Source of the DNA: Novosphingobium sp. FKTRR1
GTDB lineage: Bacteria > Pseudomonadota > Alphaproteobacteria > Sphingomonadales > Sphingomonadaceae
Assembly: GCF_020404405.1 (NCBI RefSeq)
Contig: NZ_JAIZDA010000003.1
Coordinates: forward strand, 310,001-374,000
Direction: 5' to 3'
DNA: 64,000 bases
The notes under the pieces were generated by a model. The model saw only the letters and a list, made by a program, of their open reading frames with translations, had not been told where the DNA came from and ran no database searches. A program made the translations under genes and the position numbers. Each line of letters starts with the position of its first letter. Position 1 is the first letter of the stretch. Shown here piece after piece: positions 16,233-24,708 of the stretch.

Positions 16233-17312
16233 ATGGCAACATCCAGCGACTATGCGCTTGGCGAATACACCTTCCCGCGTGGCTGGTTCATGATCGGCGC
16301 GGCCAGTGATGCCACCCGCATCCCCGCACCGATCCGCTATTTCGGCAAGGATCTGGTGCTCTATCGTGGCGAAAGCGGCACGGCCTATGTCGTCGATGCT
16401 TATTGCCCGCACATGGGCGCGCACCTCGCCAAGAACACCACGTCGTACATCGTGCGCGATGGCGAGCATGTCGAAGGCGAATCGATCCGCTGTCCGTTCC
16501 ACGGCTGGCGCTTCGGTACCGATGGCGCCTGCAACCACATTCCCTATTCGGACTTCATCCCGAAGGCGGCGAAGCTGCGGACTTATCCGACCATCGAGCG
16601 CGCCGGGATCATCTGGGTATGGCACGATGAAGAAGGGCTCGAACCCGATGTCGAATTGGCCAACTTCGGCGGTCACTATGGTGAGCCGGGCTGGGTCGAA
16701 TGGAAGATCGACTGCATGGGCGACCTCAACAGTCACGGGATCGAGATCGTCGACAACATGGCCGATTTCGGCCACTTCATCCCCATCCATGGCGCCAAGG
16801 ACTGGCAGTATTTTGCCAACGAGTTTCAGGGACATGTGATCCACCAGTATTACAGCGCCGGGCATCGTACGCTGACTGCGGCGGACGGCGATCAACTGGT
16901 GCTCGATACCTGGTATGAAGGACCAGGCTTCCTCCAGTCGGAAATGGCCGGCGCCTTCGACAGCTTCATCATGATCGCCAACACCCCGGTGGAAGATGGG
17001 GTCACGCGCTCGTGGCATGCGCTGATGGTCAAGGTCCACGATGGTTCGCGTGAGACGACCGCCGAGGATCGCGCCAATGCGCTGATGTATCAGGAAGGCA
17101 GTCGCCTTGCCTTTGCGCAGGACGTCGAGATCTGGGCGAACAAGCGGGCGAGCATCAACCCCTTGGCGATCCCCAACGACGGCCCATACGGCAAAGTCCG
17201 CACCTGGTATCGCCAGTTCTACAACCCGCGCGCGATGGCGCCGGAGATTCAGGCGCGGGTCAATGGTCTGGCTGTGACGCTCGACCGGCGACCGGGGCAT
17301 CAGGCAGCTTAA
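16233..17312 (+). CDS. Rieske oxygenase, 3-ketosteroid 9-alpha-hydroxylase (KshA)-like
   Basis: This 359-residue oxygenase has a Rieske 2Fe-2S domain (C58-P-H60 and C87-PF-H90) and a mononuclear iron site (DNMADFGHFIPIH, with H181 and H186). It resembles KshA, which adds the 9-alpha hydroxyl that opens ring B together with KstD. The segment between the two Rieske half-sites is 26 residues long; KshA has about 16. So another steroid position is possible. AGGAG lies nine bases before the ATG at 16233. It leads a plus operon with two SDR genes. No clear reductase partner was recognised in the window. Confidence 0.72.
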   Translation: MATSSDYALGEYTFPRGWFMIGAASDATRIPAPIRYFGKDLVLYRGESGTAYVVDAYCPHMGAHLAKNTTSYIVRDGEHVEGESIRCPFHGWRFGTDGACNHIPYSDFIPKAAKLRTYPTIERAGIIWVWHDEEGLEPDVELANFGGHYGEPGWVEWKIDCMGDLNSHGIEIVDNMADFGHFIPIHGAKDWQYFANEFQGHVIHQYYSAGHRTLTAADGDQLVLDTWYEGPGFLQSEMAGAFDSFIMIANTPVEDGVTRSWHALMVKVHDGSRETTAEDRANALMYQEGSRLAFAQDVEIWANKRASINPLAIPNDGPYGKVRTWYRQFYNPRAMAPEIQARVNGLAVTLDRRPGHQAA

Positions 17313-17418
17313 CAACACGACATGACCCGTCAGGTTATGCGCGTCCGAACGGCTATCCCGGCAACGGGACGGTCGGGCAGGCGCGCGTCTCATACGGCGG
17401 GCAACAGGGAGAAGATCG

Positions 17419-18186
17419 ATGGCTACATTTCCGGCAGGCTGTACCCTGCTGTTCGGCGGCAGCGGCGGCATCGGGCAGGGCGTGGCCCGCACCTTTGCCG
17501 AACAGGGCAGTGACATCGCGGTCGTCTGCCGCAGCAAGCGCGAGGTGGCCGAGGCGGTTGCTGCCGATGCCAGAGCGCAAGGCCGCAAGGCAAGCGTCCA
17601 TACTGCCGATGTGACCGATCCGACCCAAGTGGAGGCCGTGATCGCCGATGCGATCGCGCAGCATGGCCGGATTCACTCGGTGGTCTGGGCTGCCGGACCG
17701 CTGGTCAACCAGCGCTATCTTGCCGACACGCCGATGAGCGAATGGCGGCATGCATTCGACGTCGAGGTGCATGGCTTCTTTGCCGCCACACAGGCCGTCA
17801 TCCCGCACATGCGCGAGCAGGGCGGCGGAAGCTTTGTCACGCTGGGGTCGGCCGGGCATGACTGGTGGCCGGCGCGCGATGGCATGTCAGTGGCGGTCAA
17901 GGCGTCGAACGAGCAACTGGTCAAGGGTATCGCCAAGGAAGAGGGCAGGCACAATATCCGCGCCAATTCGGTGCTGGTGGGCGTGATCGACGCCGGACAG
18001 TTGCATGAACTGACCCGTCAGGGCCAACTCGACGAGGCATGGGTGGCCGAGACGCACAAGCTGCTGTGCCTGCAGCGCTGGGGCAGCGCGGCGGAAATCG
18101 GCCATGCCTGTGTGTATTTCGCCAGCAACGAAGGGGCCTACACCACCGGGCAGTCGATCTCGGTATCGGGCGGATTCGGCGTATGA
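17419..18186 (+). CDS. SDR-family protein lacking the catalytic Tyr
   Basis: This 255-residue SDR-fold protein has the cofactor motif FGGSGGIGQGV, WAAGP in place of NNAG, and a C-terminal SVSGGFGV ending. The active site is altered: after GSAGHDWW the expected YxxxK reads SVAVK, so the catalytic Tyr is Ser while the Lys remains. Either it works by another mechanism, another residue supplies the proton, or it is a structural partner of the SDR encoded next. The ATG at 17419 follows AGGGAGAAG. It lies 106 bp after the Rieske gene and overlaps the next SDR by 4 bp. Confidence 0.75.
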   Translation: MATFPAGCTLLFGGSGGIGQGVARTFAEQGSDIAVVCRSKREVAEAVAADARAQGRKASVHTADVTDPTQVEAVIADAIAQHGRIHSVVWAAGPLVNQRYLADTPMSEWRHAFDVEVHGFFAATQAVIPHMREQGGGSFVTLGSAGHDWWPARDGMSVAVKASNEQLVKGIAKEEGRHNIRANSVLVGVIDAGQLHELTRQGQLDEAWVAETHKLLCLQRWGSAAEIGHACVYFASNEGAYTTGQSISVSGGFGV

Positions 18187-19046
18187 GCGGGGCCGAGCGC
18201 AAGGTCGCCGTCGTCACCGGCGCCAGTCGCGGCGCCGGGCGTGGCATCGCCCGCGCATTGGGCGAGAAGGGTTTCCGGGTCTATGTCACCGGACGAACGT
18301 TGAACGAAGGCGATGCCGATCTGCCCGGAACGATCGGTTCTGCCGCGCAAGCCGTCACCGACGCTGGCGGCGAAGGCATCGCCGTGCGGGTCGACCACGC
18401 CAGCGCAGACGAGACTGCCGCCCTGTTCGCGCAAGTCGCGCGCGAGAGCGGTCGGTTGGACATTTTGGTCAACAATGCCGCCGCCTTGCATGACGATCTG
18501 GTCAAGCCGGGGCCCTTCTGGGAAAAGTCGCCGGACCTTGTCGATATCCTCGATGTCGGCTTGCGCTCGGCCTACCTTGCATCATGGCATGCGGCGCCGT
18601 TGATGGTGCGGCAGGGCAGCGGGCTGATCGCGTTTACGTCGTCGTTCGGGTCGGTCTGCTACATGCACGGTGCTGCTTATGGCGCCCAGAAAGCGGGCGT
18701 GGACAAATTCGCGGCCGACATGGGAGTCGACTTTCGCGGCACCGGAGTCGCGGCGATCGCGCTGTGGATGGGGCCCCTGCTTACCGAACGCAGCGCCCGC
18801 ACGCGCGAGGAGCATCCCGAACAGTACGAGCAGATCATGGCCAATGCCGAAACGCCCGAATTCAACGGGCGGGTGATCCATGCGCTGTTTTCGGATCCCG
18901 ACCTTGCCAGCTTGAACGGCAAGACCGTCATTACCGCCGAAATGGCTGAAAAGTACGGCATTGTCGAAGCCGGGGGGCGTCAGCCACCGTCCTGGCGGGC
19001 GATGCTGGGCGACCCCCGTGAGGCGCATCCCGCGATCATTGCCTGA
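18183..19046 (+). CDS. SDR-family oxidoreductase
   Basis: This 287-residue SDR has GASRGAGRG near residue 14, NNAAALHD, a TSSFGSV catalytic Ser and YGAQK. A long C-terminal region (EHPEQYEQIMANAETPEF onward) makes it resemble the DHRS1-like branch of SDRs. The ATG at 18183 overlaps the stop of the Tyr-less SDR upstream (ATGA), so the two are made together and could form a heteromer. It closes the Rieske operon. A ketosteroid or hydroxysteroid substrate is inferred from the operon only. Confidence 0.8.
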   Translation: MSGAERKVAVVTGASRGAGRGIARALGEKGFRVYVTGRTLNEGDADLPGTIGSAAQAVTDAGGEGIAVRVDHASADETAALFAQVARESGRLDILVNNAAALHDDLVKPGPFWEKSPDLVDILDVGLRSAYLASWHAAPLMVRQGSGLIAFTSSFGSVCYMHGAAYGAQKAGVDKFAADMGVDFRGTGVAAIALWMGPLLTERSARTREEHPEQYEQIMANAETPEFNGRVIHALFSDPDLASLNGKTVITAEMAEKYGIVEAGGRQPPSWRAMLGDPREAHPAIIA

Positions 19047-19102
19047 CCTGACGGTACTCCCCGGACGCGGTATTCACTTCGGGCCAAAATCGCGACAAGC
19101 AT

Positions 19103-19150
19103 TACGCAAACGAGTATTTTCGTATGCACTTGCTATTGGTTTGCGTAGAT
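19103..19150. promoter_or_regulatory. TACGCAAA/TTTGCGTA elements upstream of a TonB receptor
   Basis: TACGCAAA (19103-19110) and TTTTCGTA (19117-19124) form a near-perfect inverted repeat with a 6-base spacer. TTTGCGTAGAT follows at 19140-19150. The latter 11-mer recurs exactly at 33949-33959, upstream of the other complete receptor locus. Confidence 0.55.
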
Positions 19151-19259
19151 TGTAAGCGATAGCTGCGAAGCAATTAGAATACCGGGAAAGAGGGTGCCGT
19201 CAGTGCGCGGGGCTGCCTTTTGGGCGGCCACCATGCTGTGCAGCGGTGCGACAAAAAGA

Positions 19260-19282
19260 CTTGCGACCCATGGTGTCGCAAG
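19260..19282. promoter_or_regulatory. Inverted repeat in receptor leader region
   Basis: CTTGCGAC and GTCGCAAG form a perfect 8-bp dyad with a 7-base spacer, about 85 bp upstream of the receptor start. It could act as an operator or as a leader-RNA hairpin; there is no T-run. Confidence 0.4.
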
Positions 19283-19366
19283 CTGCGGTGTCGTGCGCCT
19301 TCTCTCCCCGGTGGCCAGTCGGGAAAACCCGGCGGCCGCCAGTCAGGGTAAACTGGGAGAGGGAGA

Positions 19367-21895
19367 GTGACCGTGAATCACGACAAGCCTTTGAAGAACC
19401 GGCGGATGGTCTGGTCGGACACCATGATGCTGGCTGGCGTTGCCGCAAGCGCGTTCCTGATGCCGGGCAGTGCCCTGGCCGCTGCCGAGACATCTGCTGC
19501 CGATTCCGCTAGTGAAGCGACAGGAGCGCCCTCGATCGGCGAGATTATCGTCACCGCCAATCGCCGCGCCGAACGCGCGCAGGACGTGCCAATCTCGATC
19601 ACCGCGATTTCGGCCGAAAGCATCCGCGAGCGTGGGCTGAAGAACCTCGGTGATATGCAGGCGTCGGTGCCTTCGCTGGTCATCGCATCCAACGGACAGG
19701 CCTCGCGCGAGGTGATGTCGCCGTCGATCCGTGGCCAGAGCGCCTCGTTCCAAGGCTCGCCGGCGGTTGTCGTCTATATGAACGAAGTGCCGTTGCCTGC
19801 GGCGATCACGCTGAGCGGGCAGGGTGGTCCGGGCAATTTCACCGATCTGGAAAACGTGCAGGTGCTTTCGGGCGTCCAGGGCACGCTGTTCGGGCGCAAC
19901 ACCACCGGCGGCGCCATCCTGCTGACCCCGGCCAAGCCGACCGACAAGTTGGAAGGCTATCTTTCCGGCGGGTACGGCAATTACAACATGACCGAATTCG
20001 AAGGGGTGCTGAACGTCCCTGTTTCGGACAAGATCAGGGTGCGTGTGGTCGCAGCTTCGCGCGATCGCGACGGCTTCACGCATGACGTGAACTGGAACAA
20101 GGATCGCGACGACGTGCACACCCGCATGGCGCGTATCGGCCTGTGGCTGAACCCTGTTGAGGGTGTGACCAACTACACGATGGCCTATTATGGCTATTCG
20201 CACAGCAATGGCACCGGGTCGGTCGCGCAAAGCTTCAACACCGGTTACTTCAGGGTGCTCGATACCTATTTTCCGACCACCTTCAACTTCTGCAAGCACG
20301 CGACGGATTGTTCGTATTACGACAATCTCATCAAAGACCAGAACGCGCGCGGCATACGCTCGGTCGCTCACGGCGTCGACGACTTTGCCAAGACCGAAAC
20401 CTGGGGCATCAGCAATACCACCGACATCGATCTGAACGATGCGCTCAAGCTGCGCAATATCGTCAGTTATGCGATGCTAAAGTCGTATTATGCCAACGAT
20501 CAGGACGGGACGATCGCGCCGGTCTATGACACCGGCACCACGGTTGAAAGCCGCACCGCGCCCCGCGACTGGTACAAGACGGTTACCGAAGAACTCCAGT
20601 TTCAGGGCACCGCTCTCGACAAGAAGCTGACTTACACGGTCGGCGGGTTCTACTACAAGCAGTCACCCAATGGACGCATGCAATCCTGGGCGATCACCGT
20701 GTGTTCCAATCCCATGGCGACGGGGTGCCGGATCGGCGCCAGCACCATCGGTGTGACCAATGAATCCAAGGCGCTTTATGCGCAAGGCACGTTCGACTTC
20801 GGCGCCCTTTCGCCCTCGCTCGACAAACTGCGTCTCACGGCTGGGTATCGCTACACCTGGGACACGGTGGAAGGGACGACCGCATCGTGGAGCTATACCC
20901 CGGTGGGCAACCAGCAGTTTGGCCAGCTTTGCTCGTGGAAGTTCCAGTTCACCACAAACCCCGAAACCGATTGCCAGTTCGGCGCCAAGCTGAAGAGTTC
21001 ATCGCCCAACTGGACCATCGGCCTTGATTATCGCCCGATGTCGGAGCTCTTGCTTTATGGCAAGGTGACCAAGGGCTACAAGGCAGGCGGCTTCAACAGC
21101 TATGCGGTGTACGATAACACCCGTACGTTCGGCCCTGAAAAAGTCACCGACTACGAATTGGGCTTCAAGTCGAACTTCACCGTCGGCGGCGTGCCGACCG
21201 TGTTCAACGTCAACGGCTTCTATCTCGATTATACCAATATCCAGCGCGCGGCGGGTGACCGCAACAATGCGACCGGCGGCAATGGCGCGATCACGCTGAG
21301 CACGGCCTCGGCAGTGATCAAGGGCGTCGAAGTGCAGGGCATGATCCGACCGATAAGGCAGCTCGAATTGGGCGGCAACTACAGCCATCTCAGCTCGCAC
21401 TACAAGTCGTTCAAGTTCGACTCGAACTCGGGTGTCTGGGATTGCACCGCGACATCGGTAACTTCGCCCAAGGTGTTTGCGGGTGCGGACATGACATGTC
21501 GACCGTTGCAATATCTCTCGCCCAACATCGTGTCGGTTTATGGTCGGCTGTCGATCCCGACCCCGGCCAAGGTCGGCGACCTCAGCCTGTTCGTGAGCTA
21601 TAACTGGACAGATGCGCAAGATACCGCGCCGCTTTCGACCGAGACTTTCCCCGATGGTACGGTCAACGAACCGGGCGTTCGCCTGCCGTCGTTCGGCATC
21701 CTCAACGTATCGATCGACTGGAAGAACGCGCTTGGCAGCGGTCTTGACGTGTCGGTCTTCGGAACCAACCTGACGGACAAGGAATACGCCACCAGCAACA
21801 CTGGCACGTTCCAGACGATCGGCGGCCAGACCAAGATTTTTGGCGAGCCGCGGATGTATGGCGTCCGCCTGCGGTACAGCTTCGGGGGTCGTTGA
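19367..21895 (+). CDS. TonB-dependent receptor
   Basis: This complete outer-membrane receptor of about 842 residues has a signal peptide ending near GSALAAAE, the plug start GEIIVTANRRAERAQDVP, FGRNTTGGAILL in the plug, and a 22-strand barrel ending in YGVRLRYSFGGR with the usual C-terminal aromatic region. GTG codons at 19367 and 19373 are both possible starts, each preceded by GGGAGA. Two short-loop cysteine pairs (FCKHATDCSYYD; VCSNPMATGCR) probably form disulfides in outer loops. It follows the Rieske operon after a 320-bp regulatory gap. Uptake of steroids is inferred from context. Confidence 0.92.
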   Translation: MTVNHDKPLKNRRMVWSDTMMLAGVAASAFLMPGSALAAAETSAADSASEATGAPSIGEIIVTANRRAERAQDVPISITAISAESIRERGLKNLGDMQASVPSLVIASNGQASREVMSPSIRGQSASFQGSPAVVVYMNEVPLPAAITLSGQGGPGNFTDLENVQVLSGVQGTLFGRNTTGGAILLTPAKPTDKLEGYLSGGYGNYNMTEFEGVLNVPVSDKIRVRVVAASRDRDGFTHDVNWNKDRDDVHTRMARIGLWLNPVEGVTNYTMAYYGYSHSNGTGSVAQSFNTGYFRVLDTYFPTTFNFCKHATDCSYYDNLIKDQNARGIRSVAHGVDDFAKTETWGISNTTDIDLNDALKLRNIVSYAMLKSYYANDQDGTIAPVYDTGTTVESRTAPRDWYKTVTEELQFQGTALDKKLTYTVGGFYYKQSPNGRMQSWAITVCSNPMATGCRIGASTIGVTNESKALYAQGTFDFGALSPSLDKLRLTAGYRYTWDTVEGTTASWSYTPVGNQQFGQLCSWKFQFTTNPETDCQFGAKLKSSSPNWTIGLDYRPMSELLLYGKVTKGYKAGGFNSYAVYDNTRTFGPEKVTDYELGFKSNFTVGGVPTVFNVNGFYLDYTNIQRAAGDRNNATGGNGAITLSTASAVIKGVEVQGMIRPIRQLELGGNYSHLSSHYKSFKFDSNSGVWDCTATSVTSPKVFAGADMTCRPLQYLSPNIVSVYGRLSIPTPAKVGDLSLFVSYNWTDAQDTAPLSTETFPDGTVNEPGVRLPSFGILNVSIDWKNALGSGLDVSVFGTNLTDKEYATSNTGTFQTIGGQTKIFGEPRMYGVRLRYSFGGR

Positions 21896-21919
21896 CCGAC
21901 GACTCGTTAATGCAGATGT

Positions 21920-21970
21920 GGCCGCCGTCGGGCAAGATGAGGCTTTTGCCTCCCTTGCCCGGTGGCGGCC
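21920..21970 (+). terminator. Intrinsic terminator after the TonB receptor
   Basis: A nested hairpin begins 25 bp after the receptor stop. The outer stem is GGCCGCC/GGCGGCC, the middle stem CGGGCAAG/CTTGCCCG and the inner stem GAGGC/GCCTC around TTTT. A T-rich stretch (CTTTCGTTT) follows. Confidence 0.75.
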
Positions 21971-21986
21971 CTTTCGTTTGACCGCG

Positions 21987-22028
21987 TGCCGCCCCGAACT
22001 TGCCGCCCCGAACTTGCCGCCATGAACT
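21987..22028. repeat. Tandem repeat, three 14-bp units
   Basis: TGCCGCCCCGAACT occurs twice in direct succession, followed by TGCCGCCATGAACT with two changes. It lies between the receptor terminator and the next operon; no function is evident. Confidence 0.85.
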
Positions 22029-22111
22029 TGTGCAGGGAAGGGCTTGCGGTAGGCAAGCCATTCGGGCAGATTGCTACGCACAGAAGCCAAAAAACAAGTC
22101 GTCAGGCGCTA

Positions 22112-22133
22112 TTTTCGTATAATGATTCGAAAA
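22112..22133. promoter_or_regulatory. TTTTCG/CGAAAA inverted repeat
   Basis: TTTTCG and CGAAAA flank a 10-base TA-rich spacer (TATAATGATT) 22 bp upstream of the SnoaL start at 22155. The spacer itself resembles a -10 box, so a repressor bound here would cover the promoter. Confidence 0.45.
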
Positions 22134-22154
22134 CGGCTCCGAAAATGTGGGGGA

Positions 22155-22625
22155 ATGCCTGTGTTGCCGTTGCAGGAAATATCCGATCGTGTCGAGATTC
22201 AGGATCTCTTCGCGCGCTACAGTTTCGCTATCGATGAACGCGACTGGGATGCGCTCGACAGCGTGTTCACCCCCGATGCACGGATCGACTACACCGAATC
22301 GGGCGGGGTCAGCGGCAGCTTTGCCGAGATCAAGGCCTGGCTGCCGCAGGCGCTGGAGCGCTTTCCGATGTTCCAGCACATGGTGGCAACGACGCGCCTT
22401 GTGCTGGACGGCGATATCGCCAGCAGCCGGACGATCCTGTTCAACCCGATGACCTACCGCCCGGCGGATGGGCCGGATCAGGTATTCTTCATCGGCTTGT
22501 GGTATCGCGACAAACTGGTGCGCACACCGGCCGGTTGGCGGATTGCCGAACGGTACGAGGAGATGGGGTGGAACCACAACGTGCCGGCGATGCCGCCGGT
22601 GCCCGAGGTTTCGGACAAGGCATGA
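22155..22625 (+). CDS. SnoaL/NTF2-like protein, possible hydroxysteroid dehydratase
   Basis: This 156-residue SnoaL_4 protein has the signature RYSFAIDERDWDALDSVFTPDAR then IDYTES, as in scytalone-dehydratase-like enzymes, and the late strand WRIAERYEEMGWN. Known relatives in bile-acid-degrading sphingomonads remove ring hydroxyls as water, so a hydroxysteroid dehydratase is a fair guess, no more. The ATG at 22155 has a G-rich stretch directly before it. The gene overlaps the MFS transporter gene by 4 bp and leads a five-gene plus operon. Confidence 0.75.
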   Translation: MPVLPLQEISDRVEIQDLFARYSFAIDERDWDALDSVFTPDARIDYTESGGVSGSFAEIKAWLPQALERFPMFQHMVATTRLVLDGDIASSRTILFNPMTYRPADGPDQVFFIGLWYRDKLVRTPAGWRIAERYEEMGWNHNVPAMPPVPEVSDKA

Positions 22626-23872
22626 GCGCACCCCTCCCCGCCGGGCGAGCGCGCATGATGCTGCTGCGCGGGTTCTTGTGCCAGAACGTGGCGATCGGGT
22701 GCGCGTTCGGGTCGTTCGGGGTGGCGTTGATACCCTTGCAGGAGAAGTTCGGCGTCGGGCGCGGACTGGCCAGCCTCGGGATCGCACTTGCGGTCATGAT
22801 GATGGGGCTGGCCGCCCCCCTCGCTGCGCCGCTGATCAACCGCATCGGCTTGCGCGCGATGATGGTGGGCGGGATCGTCATGTCGGCGGCGGGGTATGTC
22901 CTGCTGGCGCTGGCATCGAACATCGGCATGGTGTTGTTCGCTTATGCGGTGCCGATCGGGCTGGGGCTGGTCGGCTTCGGACCGCTGCCGTCCACGGTGC
23001 TGGCCGGAAACTGGTTCCGCAGCAATCCCGGCCCTGCTGCCGGACTGGTCAACATGCCGGTGCTGATGGTGCTGGTTCCGCTGGTGACGCTGCCGCTGAT
23101 CCGCGAAGGCGGGCTGTCGGGCCTCTACCTCGCCCTGGCCGCGCTCCACGTTGCGCTGCTGCCGTTCGCATTCGGCATCGTCGACGCCCCCGAGGACGAG
23201 GTTGCCGGCACTGCCGCGATCCGCTCGGTGCCCGGACATCACAACGACAATGGGACCGGCTTGGGTACGGGCGGTGCAGTGTCGGCGACCACCATGCTTG
23301 GGCAGCCGCTGTTCTGGGGCATCGTGCTGGGATCGGGCATATTGCATGCAGTCGGCATCATAGCGTCGTCGCATCTGGTGGCATTCGGCATCGAGCGCGG
23401 CATTGCTGCCGGACAAGCGTCGCTGCTGGCGGCGGTCATGGGCGGTGCCAGCGTGGTCGGCGCATTCGGGTCGGGATTGCTGTGCGCGCGGCTTGGCGGC
23501 GGCAGGGCGCTGGCGCTGATTGCGGCAGGCACGGCAACGGGCTGGATGGCGCTGTTTCTGACGCAGTCGCTTTGGCCGATGGCGCTGGGATCGCTGGTGA
23601 TCGGCGCGGGTGGCGCCGCCGTGTTTCCCGCGATCAGTGTGCTGGCGGGCGAACGGTTCGGCGCCCGCTCGCTGACGCGCGCCTTGGGACTTTTTGGATT
23701 GGCGACCCTGCCGATGAACTTCGGCCTGCCCCCGCTGGCGGGTGTGTTGCGTGATATGGTCGGAAGCTACGACCCTGTCGTCCTCGTGATCGTAGCAGCC
23801 TGCATCGGCGTCGCCGCGCTTTATTTCGCCATTTCGCGGGTACCGGTCAGGCTTGCGCCGACGCTCGCCTGA
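22622..23872 (+). CDS. MFS transporter
   Basis: This 416-residue inner-membrane protein has about 12 hydrophobic segments, with a charged break near the middle (DAPEDEVAG then PGHHNDN), the usual two-lobed MFS layout. The first lobe contains INRIGLRAMMVGG in the place of the loop 2-3 motif. It matches the MCT/oxalate-formate-like group of single-polypeptide carriers. The ATG at 22622 overlaps the SnoaL stop. A carrier between a putative dehydratase and an SDR probably imports or exports a steroid or an acidic intermediate; direction and ligand cannot be read. Confidence 0.87.
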   Translation: MSAPLPAGRARMMLLRGFLCQNVAIGCAFGSFGVALIPLQEKFGVGRGLASLGIALAVMMMGLAAPLAAPLINRIGLRAMMVGGIVMSAAGYVLLALASNIGMVLFAYAVPIGLGLVGFGPLPSTVLAGNWFRSNPGPAAGLVNMPVLMVLVPLVTLPLIREGGLSGLYLALAALHVALLPFAFGIVDAPEDEVAGTAAIRSVPGHHNDNGTGLGTGGAVSATTMLGQPLFWGIVLGSGILHAVGIIASSHLVAFGIERGIAAGQASLLAAVMGGASVVGAFGSGLLCARLGGGRALALIAAGTATGWMALFLTQSLWPMALGSLVIGAGGAAVFPAISVLAGERFGARSLTRALGLFGLATLPMNFGLPPLAGVLRDMVGSYDPVVLVIVAACIGVAALYFAISRVPVRLAPTLA

Positions 23873-23907
23873 CAGAAATTCGGATTGAACAACGGGAGAC
23901 AAACAAG

Positions 23908-24690
23908 ATGGGTAGCAGACTTGCTGGCAAGGTTGCCATCGTCACAGGTGGTGCACGCGGCATGGGCGCGGCAACCAGCCGCCTGTTCGTGGCCGAAGGG
24001 GCCAAGGTCGCCATTGCCGACATGCTGGATGCCGAAGGCGCGGCGCTGGCCGCCGAACTGGGCGAGAACGCACGGTTCTGGAAGCACGACGTGACCGATG
24101 AGGCGGCGTGGGCCACATTGGTGGCTGAGGTGGAAGCCGCGTTCGGCGGTGTCGACGTACTGGTCAACAACGCCGGGATCATCATCTTCAAGGGGATGCT
24201 CGACACCACCCACGACGACTTCAAGCGGGTGCTCGATGTCAATCTGGTCGGCGAGTTCCTTGGCATCAAGGCGGTCGCGCCCGGCATGATCGCGCGCGGC
24301 AAGGGGGCCATCGTCAACATCTCGTCGGTGGACGGCATGAAGGGCGCCAACTGTCTGGTCGCCTATGCATCGAGCAAATGGGGCGTGCGCGGGCTGACCA
24401 AGGTTGCCGCGATGGAACTGGGCCACAAGGGGGTGCGGGTCAATTCGGTGCATCCCGGTGGCGTCGATACCATCATGAGCAATCATGGCAGTGTATCGCG
24501 CGCAGAACTGAACACCACTTATTCCCACGTGCCCTTGCAGCGGATCGGTGGCCCTGAGGAAGTGGCTGCAGCCAGTCTGTTTCTGGCGAGCGATGATGCG
24601 TCGTACATTCACGGGACCGAAGTGGTCGTCGATGGCGGCATGACCACCGGCGTCTATTACCACGGCTTCCCGGGCGCGCCCGGCGCCTGA
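23908..24690 (+). CDS. Hydroxysteroid-dehydrogenase-like SDR
   Basis: This 260-residue classical SDR resembles 3-alpha/20-beta-hydroxysteroid dehydrogenases of the FabG-like branch: TGGARGMGAA cofactor loop, IADMLDAEG, NNAGII, Ser in NISSVDG, YASSK, and VHPGGVDT after the active site. The 15-residue tail after VDGG is longer than usual (TTGVYYHGFPGAPGA). It is the third gene of the SnoaL-MFS-SDR-CMD-SDR operon, 35 bp after the transporter. The Asp at the end of beta-2 suggests preference for NAD over NADP. The position on the steroid that it oxidises is unknown. Confidence 0.82.
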   Translation: MGSRLAGKVAIVTGGARGMGAATSRLFVAEGAKVAIADMLDAEGAALAAELGENARFWKHDVTDEAAWATLVAEVEAAFGGVDVLVNNAGIIIFKGMLDTTHDDFKRVLDVNLVGEFLGIKAVAPGMIARGKGAIVNISSVDGMKGANCLVAYASSKWGVRGLTKVAAMELGHKGVRVNSVHPGGVDTIMSNHGSVSRAELNTTYSHVPLQRIGGPEEVAAASLFLASDDASYIHGTEVVVDGGMTTGVYYHGFPGAPGA

Positions 24691-24708
24691 TCGGAAAGGA
24701 CAGGGACA

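Larger units (their letters stand above)
19047..19366. other. Long intergenic region upstream of a TonB receptor gene
   Basis: This 320-bp gap has no convincing gene. It holds an inverted repeat TACGCAAA-N6-TTTTCGTA at 19103-19124, a TTTGCGTAGAT element at 19140-19150 that is identical to one upstream of the other complete receptor locus, and a hairpin with an 8-bp stem at 19260-19282. It is most likely the regulatory region of the receptor gene. Confidence 0.6.

Noticed and set aside
22478-23902. Long minus and alternative plus frames over the MFS gene
   Set aside because: Low-complexity Gln/Arg/His and Arg/Gly sequence mirrored from the transporter codons; no domain.
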